Notes: a model not told the origin generated them from the letters alone. A stretch of 64,000 nucleotides of DNA from Chloroflexota bacterium (GCA_002730555.1 PCAM01000005.1:87799-151798), one strand, 5' to 3'; positions 7,455 through 17,058 are shown, counted from the stretch's first letter. Numbers and translations: made by a program.

Positions 7455-9221
7455 TCATCGCGCCATTGCGTAGGCATCGGCGCGTAGATCTGAGGCCGCC
7501 GTCACGGTTCCACCGTCCGGATCGCGCGTAATCCCGCAAACGTCGCCCGTGATGCGTGCCCAGTCGTCGAGCCGGTTCACAAGATGGCCGCGACGTGACA
7601 ACTCCTCAGCAGCGTCGTCGTCGATCCGTCCTTCCAGGTCCAGCCGTCCCGGGTAGTAGGCGTGCGGCCAGAACGAATCCGGGAAGCTCTTCGACTGGAA
7701 TCGCGGCGCCTCTGCCGCCTGTTGCGGGGTCATCTCGAACACGGCCTGGTTGAGGAAAAACTGGAGCGTTGTCTGGACCTGGGCGTCGCCTCCGGGCGTG
7801 CCAAACGGCATCCACGGACGGCCGTTTTTAAATGCCAGCAGCGCATTTGGGGTCAGGCGCGGTCGTTTGCCGGGAGCGAGCGCCGATGGATGTCGTGGAT
7901 CGAGCCACGACTGTGTTCCGCGCCCCGATGGCGCGAAGCCCAGCCCCTTGATGACGGGAGCAAAGGCGATCGTGTCGCTTGGCGTGGCTGAGAACATGTT
8001 GCCCGCTCCATCCACCACGCACGCGTAGCTCGTGTCGCCCTCGGTCCCGGCGGCGAGTGGTTGCGGTGGCTGGTAGTCGTAGTCTGCTGGGGCCGAGCGG
8101 CCCTCAAAGCGCCAGGGATCCCCGGCCGCTGGCATGGCGGGAGACGCAACTTCAAGATCGATTTGCGAACGGCGTTCGGTCGCGTACGAAGGGTCCAGCA
8201 AGCCCTTGATAGGCACGTCCACAAAATCGGGATCGCCGTAGTAGGCGTCACGATCGGCGAAGGACAGTTTGACCGCTTCCGTGACGACGTGGATGTAATC
8301 GGCGGAATTGTGGCCCATGGATGCGAGGTCGTGCCCGTTCAGAATCTGGAGAGCTGCGGCGAACGAGGGGCCCTGGCACCATGCGCCGCACGTGTAGACC
8401 TCAAATTCACCGCCCGGCCCGGTAAACGTGCCCGTCTCGGGCGCTTCCTTACCGACCTGGAACGACGCCATGTCGTCCATCGTGAGGAAGCCGCCGCCAG
8501 CCTGAACCGTGGCTACGATCTCCTCGCCGATCTCGCCCGTGTAAAACAGGTCACGGGCGGCGCGAATTCCGGCTTCTCGTCCTCGCCCAGACGCGTCGCG
8601 CTCGGCCTCTAACAACCGTTCAAACGTACGGGCTAGGTCGCTGCGCACCATGCGCTCGCCGACCGCGATTGGCCGCCCTTCGGGCGCGAACACTTCGACG
8701 GTGGACGACCAGTTCTTAAATCCCTCATATGCGGCGGCGATGCGGCGGCCAACGCCCCGGCTGACGGGAAAGCCGTCACGGGCCAGCTCCAGGGCGGGCG
8801 TTATGGCCTGCTCAAGTGTCATGGTGCCGTGGTCTGACAGTGCGGTGAACCACGCGTCCGGGGCGGCCGGGACGATCACCCGTTCCATCCCCGGCGGAAT
8901 GTCTCCGCCGCGGTCCACGAGGAAGTGCTGAAGCGTGGCGGATTTGGGCCATCGACCGAGTCCGGAGATGGTGGATACGCGATTGGCTTCGGCATCGTAA
9001 ATTACGATAGGCGCCACGCCCCCAAAGCTGGTGTTGTCTGCGACGACGACGTTGATGGCGATGCCGGTCGCTACGCCCGCGTCGATGGCGTTTCCACCCT
9101 GCTCAAGGATGCGGAACCCGACGGCGGTCGCGAGGTGATGGCCGCTCGAAACGGCGTGCGTGTTGCCCGTGAGGTCCGGCCGATAGGATGTGATACCGGT
9201 CGGTTTGTTGCTCGTCGTCAT
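7455..9221 (-). CDS. Gamma-glutamyltransferase family protein
   Basis: 588 residues from an ATG with GGAG 6 nt upstream. Family landmarks are the N-terminal SSGHHLATAVGFRILEQGGNAIDAGVAT and the autocatalytic processing site region GDTSYACVVDGAGN. In that region the Thr should become the N-terminal nucleophile of the small subunit. The C-terminal KRPRLTPNALLAFKNG and GTPGGDAQVQT are also typical. Such Ntn hydrolases transfer or hydrolyse gamma-glutamyl groups of glutathione-like compounds. No signal peptide is seen, so a cytosolic or differently exported form is likely. Many members with this architecture act on other amides, so the substrate is open. Confidence 0.85.
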   Translation of the reverse strand: MTTSNKPTGITSYRPDLTGNTHAVSSGHHLATAVGFRILEQGGNAIDAGVATGIAINVVVADNTSFGGVAPIVIYDAEANRVSTISGLGRWPKSATLQHFLVDRGGDIPPGMERVIVPAAPDAWFTALSDHGTMTLEQAITPALELARDGFPVSRGVGRRIAAAYEGFKNWSSTVEVFAPEGRPIAVGERMVRSDLARTFERLLEAERDASGRGREAGIRAARDLFYTGEIGEEIVATVQAGGGFLTMDDMASFQVGKEAPETGTFTGPGGEFEVYTCGAWCQGPSFAAALQILNGHDLASMGHNSADYIHVVTEAVKLSFADRDAYYGDPDFVDVPIKGLLDPSYATERRSQIDLEVASPAMPAAGDPWRFEGRSAPADYDYQPPQPLAAGTEGDTSYACVVDGAGNMFSATPSDTIAFAPVIKGLGFAPSGRGTQSWLDPRHPSALAPGKRPRLTPNALLAFKNGRPWMPFGTPGGDAQVQTTLQFFLNQAVFEMTPQQAAEAPRFQSKSFPDSFWPHAYYPGRLDLEGRIDDDAAEELSRRGHLVNRLDDWARITGDVCGITRDPDGGTVTAASDLRADAYAMAR

Positions 9222-9358
9222 CAGAACTCCGATTCTGCGATCCGTTCGCATAGGATTTCTTCGATCGGTCTGAGTGTAATCGAATCGCGGGAAGAGGCCT
9301 CCGTATATGTAAACTGTCGCCACGTTAGATCTACGACCAAGTTCTTGAGGACAGAAAC

Positions 9359-10756
9359 GTGGCCACGACCCCCCGGGTAAACGTTCCCGCTCCCGATGAC
9401 GCCCGCGGCCTCCACATGGCCGCCGTCGACCACCTGTTCGTCGGGACGCGCAACGCGACCCAGCTTGCCGAAGAAGGCGGACCGCTGATGCTCGTCGGCA
9501 GCGACGGCATCTACGTTGACGACATCGAAGGCAACCGCTACATCGACGGCATCGGCGGGATGTACTTCCGCAACACGGGGCACGGGCGCGACGAGGTGGC
9601 GGAGGCGATCTACACGCAGCTGAAAGACGTGTCGATGCACGTGTACGCCGGGAGTACTCCCAGCACTGTGCGACTGGCTGCGAAGCTGGCCGAGGTGACG
9701 CCGGGCGACCTTGCGAAGACCTTCTTTACGAGCGGCGGATCGGAGTCCAACGAGTCAGCGCTGAAGCTGGCGCAGGGCTATCACAACCGTGTCGGCGAGC
9801 GGGGCCGCTACAAAGTCATCAGCCGCAAGGGTTCGTATCACGGCGCAACTTGGGGGACGATGTGGCTCGGCTCGCACCCCTTCCTGCCGCGTGAGGAGTA
9901 CCAGCCGGTGCCTTCGCACGTGGTGCATATAGCTGACCCGAACCCGTATCGCTGCCCGTTTGGCGGGGAGACGCCCGAACAGTGCGCCGAGCTGTGCGCC
10001 AACTCTCTTGAAGAGGCGATCCTGTTCCACAGCCCGGATTCGATATCGGCGTTTATCGCTGAAACGGTGTCGCAACCGCTCGGCGGTGTGGTGCCGGGAC
10101 CGGGTTACTACGAACGGGTTCGAGAGATCTGCGACAAGTACGGCGTGCTGCTCATCTTTGACGAGGTGATCACCGGGTTTGGCCGGACCGGCAAGTGGTT
10201 CGGGGCCGACACGGTGGGCGTGACGCCGGACATCATGACGATCGCCAAAGGCCTGACTGGCGGCTACTTCCCGATGGGCGGGGCGATCGCTTCTAAACGA
10301 GTGTCTGACGCTTTTACCGGCGGGCCGGACGCCACATTCAAGCACATGTTCACTTACACGGGACATCCTGCTGGCTGTGCCGCAGGGCTGGCGAACTTGG
10401 AGATCATCGAGCGTGAGGGTCTGGTCGAGAACTGCCGCATCCAGGGTGAGCGATTATGGGACAGACTGCAGGAGATCAAGGATAAGCACCCGATAGTGGG
10501 CGATGTCCGAGGCATCGGTTTGTTGCAGGGGCTGGAGCTGGTTCGCGATCGAGTGACAAAAGAGCACTGGCCGGCATCGACAGAGATCGGCCCCAAGATC
10601 ACCCAAGGCCTTATGGACCGAGGAGTCTGGATCCGGGTAGGCAGCTACATAATCCCGCTAGCACCCCCGCTAACCATCACAGCGAACGAGGTAGACGAGT
10701 TAGCAGCAGCAGTAGACGGCGCAATAGGCGACGCAGAACGGGCGCTGGGAGTTTAG
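9359..10756 (+). CDS. Class III aminotransferase (PLP-dependent)
   Basis: A 465-residue fold-type I aminotransferase. The PLP aspartate is in LLIFDEVITGFGRTG, the Schiff-base lysine in TIAKGLTGGYFPMGG, and the phosphate-binding TSGGSESNESALK and SRKGSYHGATWG are present. It resembles beta-alanine:pyruvate or omega-amino acid transaminases that move an amino group to a keto acid. The GTG start follows TTGAGGACAG. It is divergent from the GGT gene across 137 bp. Its stop overlaps the stop of the convergent MFS gene by 3 bases. Confidence 0.87.
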   Translation: MATTPRVNVPAPDDARGLHMAAVDHLFVGTRNATQLAEEGGPLMLVGSDGIYVDDIEGNRYIDGIGGMYFRNTGHGRDEVAEAIYTQLKDVSMHVYAGSTPSTVRLAAKLAEVTPGDLAKTFFTSGGSESNESALKLAQGYHNRVGERGRYKVISRKGSYHGATWGTMWLGSHPFLPREEYQPVPSHVVHIADPNPYRCPFGGETPEQCAELCANSLEEAILFHSPDSISAFIAETVSQPLGGVVPGPGYYERVREICDKYGVLLIFDEVITGFGRTGKWFGADTVGVTPDIMTIAKGLTGGYFPMGGAIASKRVSDAFTGGPDATFKHMFTYTGHPAGCAAGLANLEIIEREGLVENCRIQGERLWDRLQEIKDKHPIVGDVRGIGLLQGLELVRDRVTKEHWPASTEIGPKITQGLMDRGVWIRVGSYIIPLAPPLTITANEVDELAAAVDGAIGDAERALGV

Positions 10757-12105
10757 TCCGGGGTGTCGGTCGTCAGCACGCCGTCCGCCTCTGCCGGCCT
10801 TGGTGGCCGCACCGGTTTCACTGCTAGCGCTGCTGAGATGATCATCGGGGCCAGGAGGACTATGTAGAGCCAGAGGCCTATTGTGTAGCCGCCGGTGACG
10901 TCGAAGAGCAGTCCAATCGGCAGGGGGCCTATGGCTGATGTGACGCCAACGACCCACGTGGTGGCGCCCCGAATCGAGCCCAGGTTTTTTCGGCCGAAGT
11001 AGTTGGCCCAGATGACATTTCCGGTGTTGAGCACCATCCCTTGAGTTACGCCCAGCAGCCCGGCGTAGACCCATGCCTGCCACTCGTTGTTGACGACGAG
11101 CGCCAGGAGCAGCGCCACCATCAGCGATGATTGCGCGACCACCAGTGTGTAGTTGTTGGGGAATCGGTCGTTGAGACGTCCGGCGATGAGGTTGCCGATG
11201 AAGTTCATTACAGCGATCGCAGAGATCGACCATGCGGCGGCGTTACTCGAGACGCCGCGCGCCTCCAGCAGCGAAGTGTGGTGGAACACCATGCCGGCGC
11301 CGAGTGTGGCCCACGCCATCGACGCAAAAAGGATGAAGTAAAGGGAGCGGGTTCGGATCGCCTCCCGCACGGTCCAGTTGTCCTCTGGATCGACCGAGAC
11401 AGGCGCGATAAGCTCACCGGCGGCGGTCTCGCCGTTGTTCTCGACCGGCTTTTCGCCGTCGGGCAGAAGTCCCACGGATTCCGGGGTTCTCCGGATCAGG
11501 AAGAAGGCCGGCGGAAGCATGATTATCCAGATGCCAACGCCCATGACGAACCACGTTTCTCGCCAGCCGAAATCACCGATCAACCAACTGGCGATAGGAG
11601 GGAAGACGCCGAGCCCGACCAGCCAACCGGCGCCGCTGGCGTATGACGTTGCGCGGCCGCGCTTCTTGCGGAACCACAGGGACACCATGATGGTGCCGAG
11701 CATGTTCAGGGCCCCGCGACCCAGCAGTCGAAGTCCAAAGAACCCGAGGAACAGCCCGATGATCGTCGCGATCTCCGGCTCGGACGGCACCGCACCCATC
11801 AACATGACGATGCCGCCGAAGACCAGCACCGAGAAGATCATGATCGACCGCGGTCCGTAACGGTCGATCATGAAGCCAATGATCGCCATCCCGAACGACG
11901 CGGCGAGTGTGCCGGCGGCGAACAGGGTGGAGATCGTGGAGCGAGAGACGTCGAGGCCCTCGATCATGGGGTCAACGAATATGGCGATCAGGTTGGTCTG
12001 ACCGGGGGCGGACGCGGCGATGGAGAGCCCGCCAACGAAGACCATTACCCAGCCGTAAAAAAACGGCACGCGCTGAGGAAGGGAAGGTCGTTTCGGTGAA
12101 GTCAT
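10753..12105 (-). CDS. MFS transporter
   Basis: A 450-residue protein with twelve predicted membrane segments. The first contains FFYGWVMVFVGGLSIAASAPGQTN, and the central cytosolic loop (ESVGLLPDGEKPVENNGE...) is long and acidic. The pattern is that of MFS carriers related to the oxalate/monocarboxylate branch, which move organic anions by proton or anion exchange. It is about 70 percent similar by eye over its length to the next gene (12337-13602). The two arose by tandem duplication and probably transport related substrates. Confidence 0.85.
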   Translation of the reverse strand: MTSPKRPSLPQRVPFFYGWVMVFVGGLSIAASAPGQTNLIAIFVDPMIEGLDVSRSTISTLFAAGTLAASFGMAIIGFMIDRYGPRSIMIFSVLVFGGIVMLMGAVPSEPEIATIIGLFLGFFGLRLLGRGALNMLGTIMVSLWFRKKRGRATSYASGAGWLVGLGVFPPIASWLIGDFGWRETWFVMGVGIWIIMLPPAFFLIRRTPESVGLLPDGEKPVENNGETAAGELIAPVSVDPEDNWTVREAIRTRSLYFILFASMAWATLGAGMVFHHTSLLEARGVSSNAAAWSISAIAVMNFIGNLIAGRLNDRFPNNYTLVVAQSSLMVALLLALVVNNEWQAWVYAGLLGVTQGMVLNTGNVIWANYFGRKNLGSIRGATTWVVGVTSAIGPLPIGLLFDVTGGYTIGLWLYIVLLAPMIISAALAVKPVRPPRPAEADGVLTTDTPD

Positions 12106-12336
12106 ATTAGAAGTGTGACTCGCTGCCGCTGGCCGGTCGGGCGCGGCCGGTATGTCTCAGATAGCGGACGTCGGTGGCTGGAATCCCAGGGGTCACGCTT
12201 TTAGGTGAAAAGAACCCGGGCGGAGGATCGTTGCAGTCAACGGTATCCGCGCTAATTCTCTCCTGAACTTTCTGTCTCGCAGCCAGCAATTGGCGGGATT
12301 GTACGCTTTTGAGGGTTCCGTGTGTCTGGCCGGAGA

Positions 12337-13602
12337 TTAAGGGGCCGTAGCGACCCCCGCCTCATTCGCCCCGACTGGACGTATCGGCTTTACGGCGAAT
12401 GCCGCCGCTACGATCATCGGGGCCAGCAGAGTGATGTACAGCCAGATCCCCACTGTGTAGCCGCCGGTGAGATCGAAAAGGATCCCTATCGGCAATGGGC
12501 CGATGGCGGATGTGGCGCCCACCGCCCACATTGTTGCTCCGCGAATGGAGCCCAGGTGTTTTCTTCCGAAGTAGTTGGCCCAGATCACGGTTCCGGTGTT
12601 GAGCACGAAGCCCTGTGTAAGGCCCAGCATCCCGGCGTAGGCGAACGCCATCCAGTTGCTATCGACCACCAGCGCCATCAATAACGCCGTCAATAAACCG
12701 ACCTGCGCTGCGACCAGCGAGTAATGATTCGGGAAACGGTCGTTCATGCGTCCCGCCACGATATTCCCGATCAGGTTCATGACGGCGATCGCCGAGATCG
12801 ATGACCGGGCGATGCCTTCCGCTATGCCGCGCTCTTCGAGGAGTGATGTGTGGTGGAACATCATGCCGGCGCCGAGCGTGGACCAGGCCATCGATGCGAT
12901 CAAGATGAAGTAAAGGGAACGCGTGTGGAGCGCCTCCTTGACGGTCCAGTTGTCCTCTGATTCAGCCGGGGCCTCTGACGCTTCGGGCGCTCGTTCGCCT
13001 GTTTGCTCGACAGGCTTCTCACCGTCCGGCAGCAGCCCCACAGACTCCGGCGTTCGACGGACCAGGAAGAGGGCGGGCGGAAGCATTACGGCCCACACGC
13101 CCAGACCGAGGACGAACCAGGCTTCCCGCCATCCGAAGTCACTGATCAACCAGTGCGACACCAGCGGCAATCCGCCGAGTCCAAGGAGCCAACCCGCCCC
13201 GGTCGCATATGAGGAGGCCCGCCCGCGTTTCTTTCGGAACCAGAGCGACACCATGATGCCGCCGAGCATGTTCAGGGCGCCCTGGCCCAGTAGTCTCAGG
13301 GCAAGGAATCCGAGCCCCAGGGCCAGGATCGTCGCCAACCCCGGACTCGACGGGATCACGCCCATCAGCATGACGAAGGCGCCAAACGTGAGCACCGCCG
13401 GGATCATTACCGCCCGCGGCCCGTACCTATCGATCGAGAAACCGATAAAGACCATCCCGAATGCGGCGCCGATGGTGCCGATCATGAACAGAGTTGAGAT
13501 GGTCGTACGCGAGACACCCAGTCCATCGATCATCGGGTCGACGAACACGGCGACGAGGTTGGTCTGGCCCGGCGCCGACGCCGCGATCGACAGGCTGCTC
13601 AC
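12337..13602 (-). CDS. MFS transporter, tandem paralogue with no conventional start codon
   Basis: 421 residues if read from GTG at 13602, but this start lies inside membrane segment 1. Homology to the 10753-12105 carrier continues in frame upstream through SLPQRVPFFYGWVIVIV, up to about 13655. Between 13602 and the in-frame TAA at 13768-13770 there is no ATG, GTG, TTG or CTG. Either the gene starts at a rare codon, its start codon has mutated, or it is a dying duplicate. The rest is intact: twelve helices, the acidic central loop with ESVGLLPDGEKPVEQTGE, and no internal stop. Function as for its paralogue. Confidence 0.75.
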   Translation of the reverse strand: MSSLSIAASAPGQTNLVAVFVDPMIDGLGVSRTTISTLFMIGTIGAAFGMVFIGFSIDRYGPRAVMIPAVLTFGAFVMLMGVIPSSPGLATILALGLGFLALRLLGQGALNMLGGIMVSLWFRKKRGRASSYATGAGWLLGLGGLPLVSHWLISDFGWREAWFVLGLGVWAVMLPPALFLVRRTPESVGLLPDGEKPVEQTGERAPEASEAPAESEDNWTVKEALHTRSLYFILIASMAWSTLGAGMMFHHTSLLEERGIAEGIARSSISAIAVMNLIGNIVAGRMNDRFPNHYSLVAAQVGLLTALLMALVVDSNWMAFAYAGMLGLTQGFVLNTGTVIWANYFGRKHLGSIRGATMWAVGATSAIGPLPIGILFDLTGGYTVGIWLYITLLAPMIVAAAFAVKPIRPVGANEAGVATAP

Positions 13603-13824
13603 GATGACGATTACCCAACCGTAGAAAAACGGGACGCGTTGCGGGAGTGAGGACGGCCGGGTGGGTTGTACGTCTGGACCGTTGGAGTCGTCGGTATCCG
13701 TGGGGGCGCTCCCTGGGGTTAGTACGGCGCAGCCAGCGTCGGGTGGGATTCTACGCTCCCGAGGGAATTATGTGGGGTGAGGATGTGCGTTGTTGCGGCA
13801 GAACGCGCTTCGTTGCGGTATCGA

Positions 13825-13842
13825 CCCTTCGAGAGCCTCAGG
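13825..13842. repeat. Dispersed repeat, copy A (CCTTCGAGAGCCTCA)
   Basis: The 15-bp core CCTTCGAGAGCCTCA occurs here and, inverted as TGAGGCTCTCGAAGG, at 17236-17250 and 53919-53933. All three are intergenic. The surrounding gap (13603-13888) shows no other feature than the possible 5' end of the MFS gene. Confidence 0.55.
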
Positions 13843-13888
13843 GGGGGTATTCTTGCTATCAGGTGGGTTTCTGAGGGTGCTCGGCTTC

Positions 13889-14995
13889 TTACGCCGTTGG
13901 CAGGTCCAGTTCGAGTTCGAGTTCGTTAGAGATCGAGTGGAACCAGTCGATCACCGACCGGTGGTAGGGAATGCCGTCTCGCATCCTGATCTCGGTCTCC
14001 TCGGCCTCCGGCAGGCCCGGGTAAATGACGCGGTCATGACCCGGCGCCGGCTTCGTGTTCGCCAACCCCTCCAGGAAGTCGTCCATGTCTGACTTGAACT
14101 TATCGACATCGGTGAAGGCGTCGACCTTGTAGACCTGCACGAAGTGGCCCATGATCCCGGGGGGCGACTGCGGCATCAGGAATCCCGCGCCCTGTCCCGA
14201 GAGCACGTCGCATAGGATCTCGCAGACGGCGGCGAATCCGTAACCCTTGTGGGAGCCCTGTTCCCGGGTGCCTCCGAACGGCAGCATGTGGAAATCGTCC
14301 CGGTTCTCGGGAAGCGGTGTTTCCTCCATGATCGGCGACCCGTCCTTATTCGTGATCCAACCCGGGTCCATCGGCGCGCCGACCCTTGCGGCGAGACGGA
14401 GCTTGTTGCCCGCGACCTGGGTCGTGGCGAAGTCCATGACGAACGGCGGCTGCTTGTTGGCGGGGGCCGCCCACGCCCAGGGGTTTGTGGCGAATCGGCG
14501 TTCCGCGCCGAAGGTCGGGACCATGGACATCGGGCTTCCGGCGGTCATGCAGACGCCGATCATGTCGTGTTCCAGCGGGAGCATGGCGTGGTAGGCGAGC
14601 ATGCCGAGGTGGCGGCCGTTGTTCATGATCACGGTGCCCATGCCGTGCCGGTCCGCTTTCTCGATCGCCATCTCCATCGCTTTTGGCGCGACATGGAGCC
14701 CGAGCCCGGTGTCGCAATCCAGGGTGGCCGTGGTGTCGCTCTCGCGGATGACGCGGACGTTGGGTCGCGGGTTGATGGTCCCGGCGCCGTATTGCTCGAT
14801 GTAGTGAGCGAGCATGTTGGACACGCCGTGGCTCTCGCAGCCGCGCAGGTCGGAAACCATGAGCACATCGGCCGAAAGCGCCGCGTCGTCGTCGGTCTGT
14901 CCCATCTTTCGGAAGATGGCCTCGGCCGCGGTTCGCATCTGCTGCTGGTCTACGTATACGCGGTCCTCTTCAGGGACGAAGAAGCGTTCCAGCAT
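13889..14995 (-). CDS. Ldh-family (malate/L-lactate-type) dehydrogenase
   Basis: A 368-residue member of the Ldh_2 family, which differs in fold from Rossmann lactate dehydrogenases and uses NAD(P) to oxidise 2-hydroxy acids such as malate, sulfolactate or ureidoglycolate. Landmarks are SDLRGCESHGVSNML, the catalytic His region NNGRHLGMLAYHAM, and FGAERRFATNPWAWAAPA. GSHKGYGFAAVCEILCDVLSGQGAG completes the set. It lies upstream of the two MFS carriers on the same strand, 290 bp away, so it may oxidise a hydroxy acid they import. That link is inference. Confidence 0.85.
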   Translation of the reverse strand: MLERFFVPEEDRVYVDQQQMRTAAEAIFRKMGQTDDDAALSADVLMVSDLRGCESHGVSNMLAHYIEQYGAGTINPRPNVRVIRESDTTATLDCDTGLGLHVAPKAMEMAIEKADRHGMGTVIMNNGRHLGMLAYHAMLPLEHDMIGVCMTAGSPMSMVPTFGAERRFATNPWAWAAPANKQPPFVMDFATTQVAGNKLRLAARVGAPMDPGWITNKDGSPIMEETPLPENRDDFHMLPFGGTREQGSHKGYGFAAVCEILCDVLSGQGAGFLMPQSPPGIMGHFVQVYKVDAFTDVDKFKSDMDDFLEGLANTKPAPGHDRVIYPGLPEAEETEIRMRDGIPYHRSVIDWFHSISNELELELDLPTA

Positions 14996-15224
14996 TTCTG
15001 AGGCCTCGTTTCGGTGTTTCTGGGCGCGGCGGGTTATTCAGCGCACAGGATGGCCCGAGTTGTGCTCGAACGCAAGACCGCAGTGCGGCGCGTGTGCAAC
15101 GCGCGAGTCGTGCAAGGGCAACGCGAGTGTCCTGATAGCGGTGTCGCAATTACGCCTATCAGAATCGCCGTCGGGGTCATGATGGTTCGAAGTCGGCTTG
15201 ATTACTAACGGAATCTTAGATTGA

Positions 15225-15280
15225 GGAGAATCGGACTTTTAGCCCGCAGGCCGTGGATTCCAATCCCACAGGGCCCACCA
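15225..15280 (+). tRNA. Degenerate tRNA-Lys(UUU)-like 3' half (relic)
   Basis: The stretch reads as a tRNA 3' half. It has an anticodon arm with CTTTTAG, a T-arm GTGGA-TTCCAAT-CCCAC, an acceptor strand AGGGCCC and a genomic ACCA end at 15277-15280. The 5' half is not recoverable: no GGGCCCT lies 65-75 nt upstream and the D-arm is unrecognisable. The anticodon stem has mismatches at both ends, and the T-loop has C where a purine is invariant. It is therefore not a working tRNA. It may be a decayed gene or the 3' piece left at an integration site. The rest of the 15000-15326 gap holds no gene. Confidence 0.5.
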
Positions 15281-15326
15281 TCAACTCCAACATCAAGATC
15301 AACTACGTTTATTTGACATGGCCTGG

Positions 15327-16745
15327 TCAGTCCGCTGCAGCTTCTTCCGAGCCGACGAGGGTCGGAACGCTACCCGATCGCCGATCTGTGGGCTCTATCC
15401 TTTGCGTGTTGCTCAGATCGCGCCAAACTAGCACCATACGCCAACCAAGAAGGGCCACCGTGGTTACGGCGGTATAAGTTGTGGTGATTAGCAACTGACC
15501 AGTTAGCCCTCCGATCATCACCAGGAACAACCGACCGTCGCGCGTGGCCAGCATGTAACGGCTCAAGCCGTCCGCTTCCGTGCTGCGCCATGTCTTGCCG
15601 GTCGCGATTCTGTAACGGTCTTTGAGCATCATCGAGAACGGCGCTCCGGCCAGCGCGACGAAAACGATTCCCAACGTCATTGCTGACCCGGAGTCATTTA
15701 CCAAATAGATACCAATCCCTATGTAGATAATTGCGTCCGCAAGGCGATCGAGCATCGAGTCGAGGAAGCCGCCCCAATTCGACGACATGAAGCGGGTGCG
15801 CGCCACCTCCCCGTCTGAGCCATCGATGATCGACGACAGTTGCGCCATCAACGCGCCTGGGATCAATGCGCCAAACCCGAAAGAGAACCCGGCCGCGATC
15901 GCAAGGCTGAACGATATCAGGCTCACCGCATTCGGCGTCATCCGAAGGCGGACCGCCAGTCTGGACAGTTGGATGGATATTCGGCGGTTCAAGTGGTGAG
16001 ACACGAGCCCGTCGTCGTCGGAAATCAACGAGCGCCTGACTTTGCGTTCAGCGGCATCCCGGGCGTCCTCCGTGTCGACGTCCTCCCATAGCAGACCAGT
16101 CACGTCCACCGTCCCGAGACCAGACGCCTTCGTCATGTGCCGCGTGCCGCCGGTTACCGAGTAATCACCATCGGTAAATGCGCGTTCCAACGCCGGAAAA
16201 ATGTCGGGCGTGAGAACGAATACACCGCAGTCCACAGAATCAAAATGTTCGAGCGTTTTACCGATACCGATCACTTCACCTGAATGGGAAAGACGCACGC
16301 GGGTTGCATCGTCCGGGTCATACAATTCTTCCGGTTCGCGGTCAACGCAAAGCAGGTTGCCCGGCACAGACTTGGCCGCAGACATGAGACGCTTGATGAA
16401 CTCAGGTTCGTACCAGTGGTCCGACATAGCGAGCACGAACCGCTCACCTCTGACCCGTTGGCGTGCCGCGTAGAGTGAAGCGCCGTTACCGCGCTCCCAA
16501 TCAGTACTGTGAACGTATTCGATCTGGATGCCCTGTCCCTGCCCATCACCCAGCCGCGCCTGTATCCGGTCTGCGCCATGCCCTGTGACGACGATCACGC
16601 GCTTGATTCCGCTGTCCCTCATCGCCAATATGCCGCGCTCAATGATGGCCATACCCATTAGTTGGGTCAGCGATTTATGTTGTTTGGCGGCTGCTCTCTT
16701 GCTCATCCGTGTCCCTGCTCCTGCCGCGAGAATCACAGCATCCAT
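15327..16745 (-). CDS. Fusion of nucleotidyltransferase and CDP-alcohol phosphotransferase (IPCT-DIPPS-like)
   Basis: 472 residues from an ATG with AAAGGAG 7 nt upstream. Residues 1-230 form a sugar-phosphate-type nucleotidyltransferase (MDAVILAAGAGTRMSK, then K for the phosphate; LAMSDHWYEPEF). Residues 240-460 form a membrane CDP-alcohol phosphotransferase with the signature DGSDGEVARTRF...GGFLDSMLDRLAD and about six helices. This order is that of the bifunctional CTP:inositol-1-phosphate cytidylyltransferase / di-myo-inositol phosphate phosphate synthase, known from thermophiles. It makes CDP-inositol and then couples it to inositol-1-phosphate. Another polyol phosphate is possible. No inositol-1-phosphate synthase is adjacent. 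Confidence 0.75.
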   Translation of the reverse strand: MDAVILAAGAGTRMSKRAAAKQHKSLTQLMGMAIIERGILAMRDSGIKRVIVVTGHGADRIQARLGDGQGQGIQIEYVHSTDWERGNGASLYAARQRVRGERFVLAMSDHWYEPEFIKRLMSAAKSVPGNLLCVDREPEELYDPDDATRVRLSHSGEVIGIGKTLEHFDSVDCGVFVLTPDIFPALERAFTDGDYSVTGGTRHMTKASGLGTVDVTGLLWEDVDTEDARDAAERKVRRSLISDDDGLVSHHLNRRISIQLSRLAVRLRMTPNAVSLISFSLAIAAGFSFGFGALIPGALMAQLSSIIDGSDGEVARTRFMSSNWGGFLDSMLDRLADAIIYIGIGIYLVNDSGSAMTLGIVFVALAGAPFSMMLKDRYRIATGKTWRSTEADGLSRYMLATRDGRLFLVMIGGLTGQLLITTTYTAVTTVALLGWRMVLVWRDLSNTQRIEPTDRRSGSVPTLVGSEEAAAD

Positions 16746-17058
16746 GCCCACTCCTTTATCGTTCAGAAAATCCACAACCACCGGCATCCGGCTAAACCAG
16801 CGACCTCAAAATTTCCAATAATTGTTAGCGCGCGACAACGAGCTCCGATGCGCCTCGAAAAACGCGATCTGGCCCGCCCGAGCCTTGATGCGCTCCATTC
16901 CGACCGCCTCCAGGTCGGAAGCGCGTTACCAACGCGTGCCTGCGCTGACCCCGAGTCCATCCAAATCCGTGGTTCGCGGGACCCAACCGCGCAGGCAGGG
17001 ACTGCATCGTATGGGTGATGCTCGCCCTCCGCAAGTTCGGTATTAATCCGTGAGAAAC

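Noticed and set aside
15205-15280. Functional tRNA-Lys gene
   Set aside because: No pairing 5' acceptor strand, unrecognisable D-arm, mismatched anticodon stem and a pyrimidine at an invariant purine position in the T-loop.
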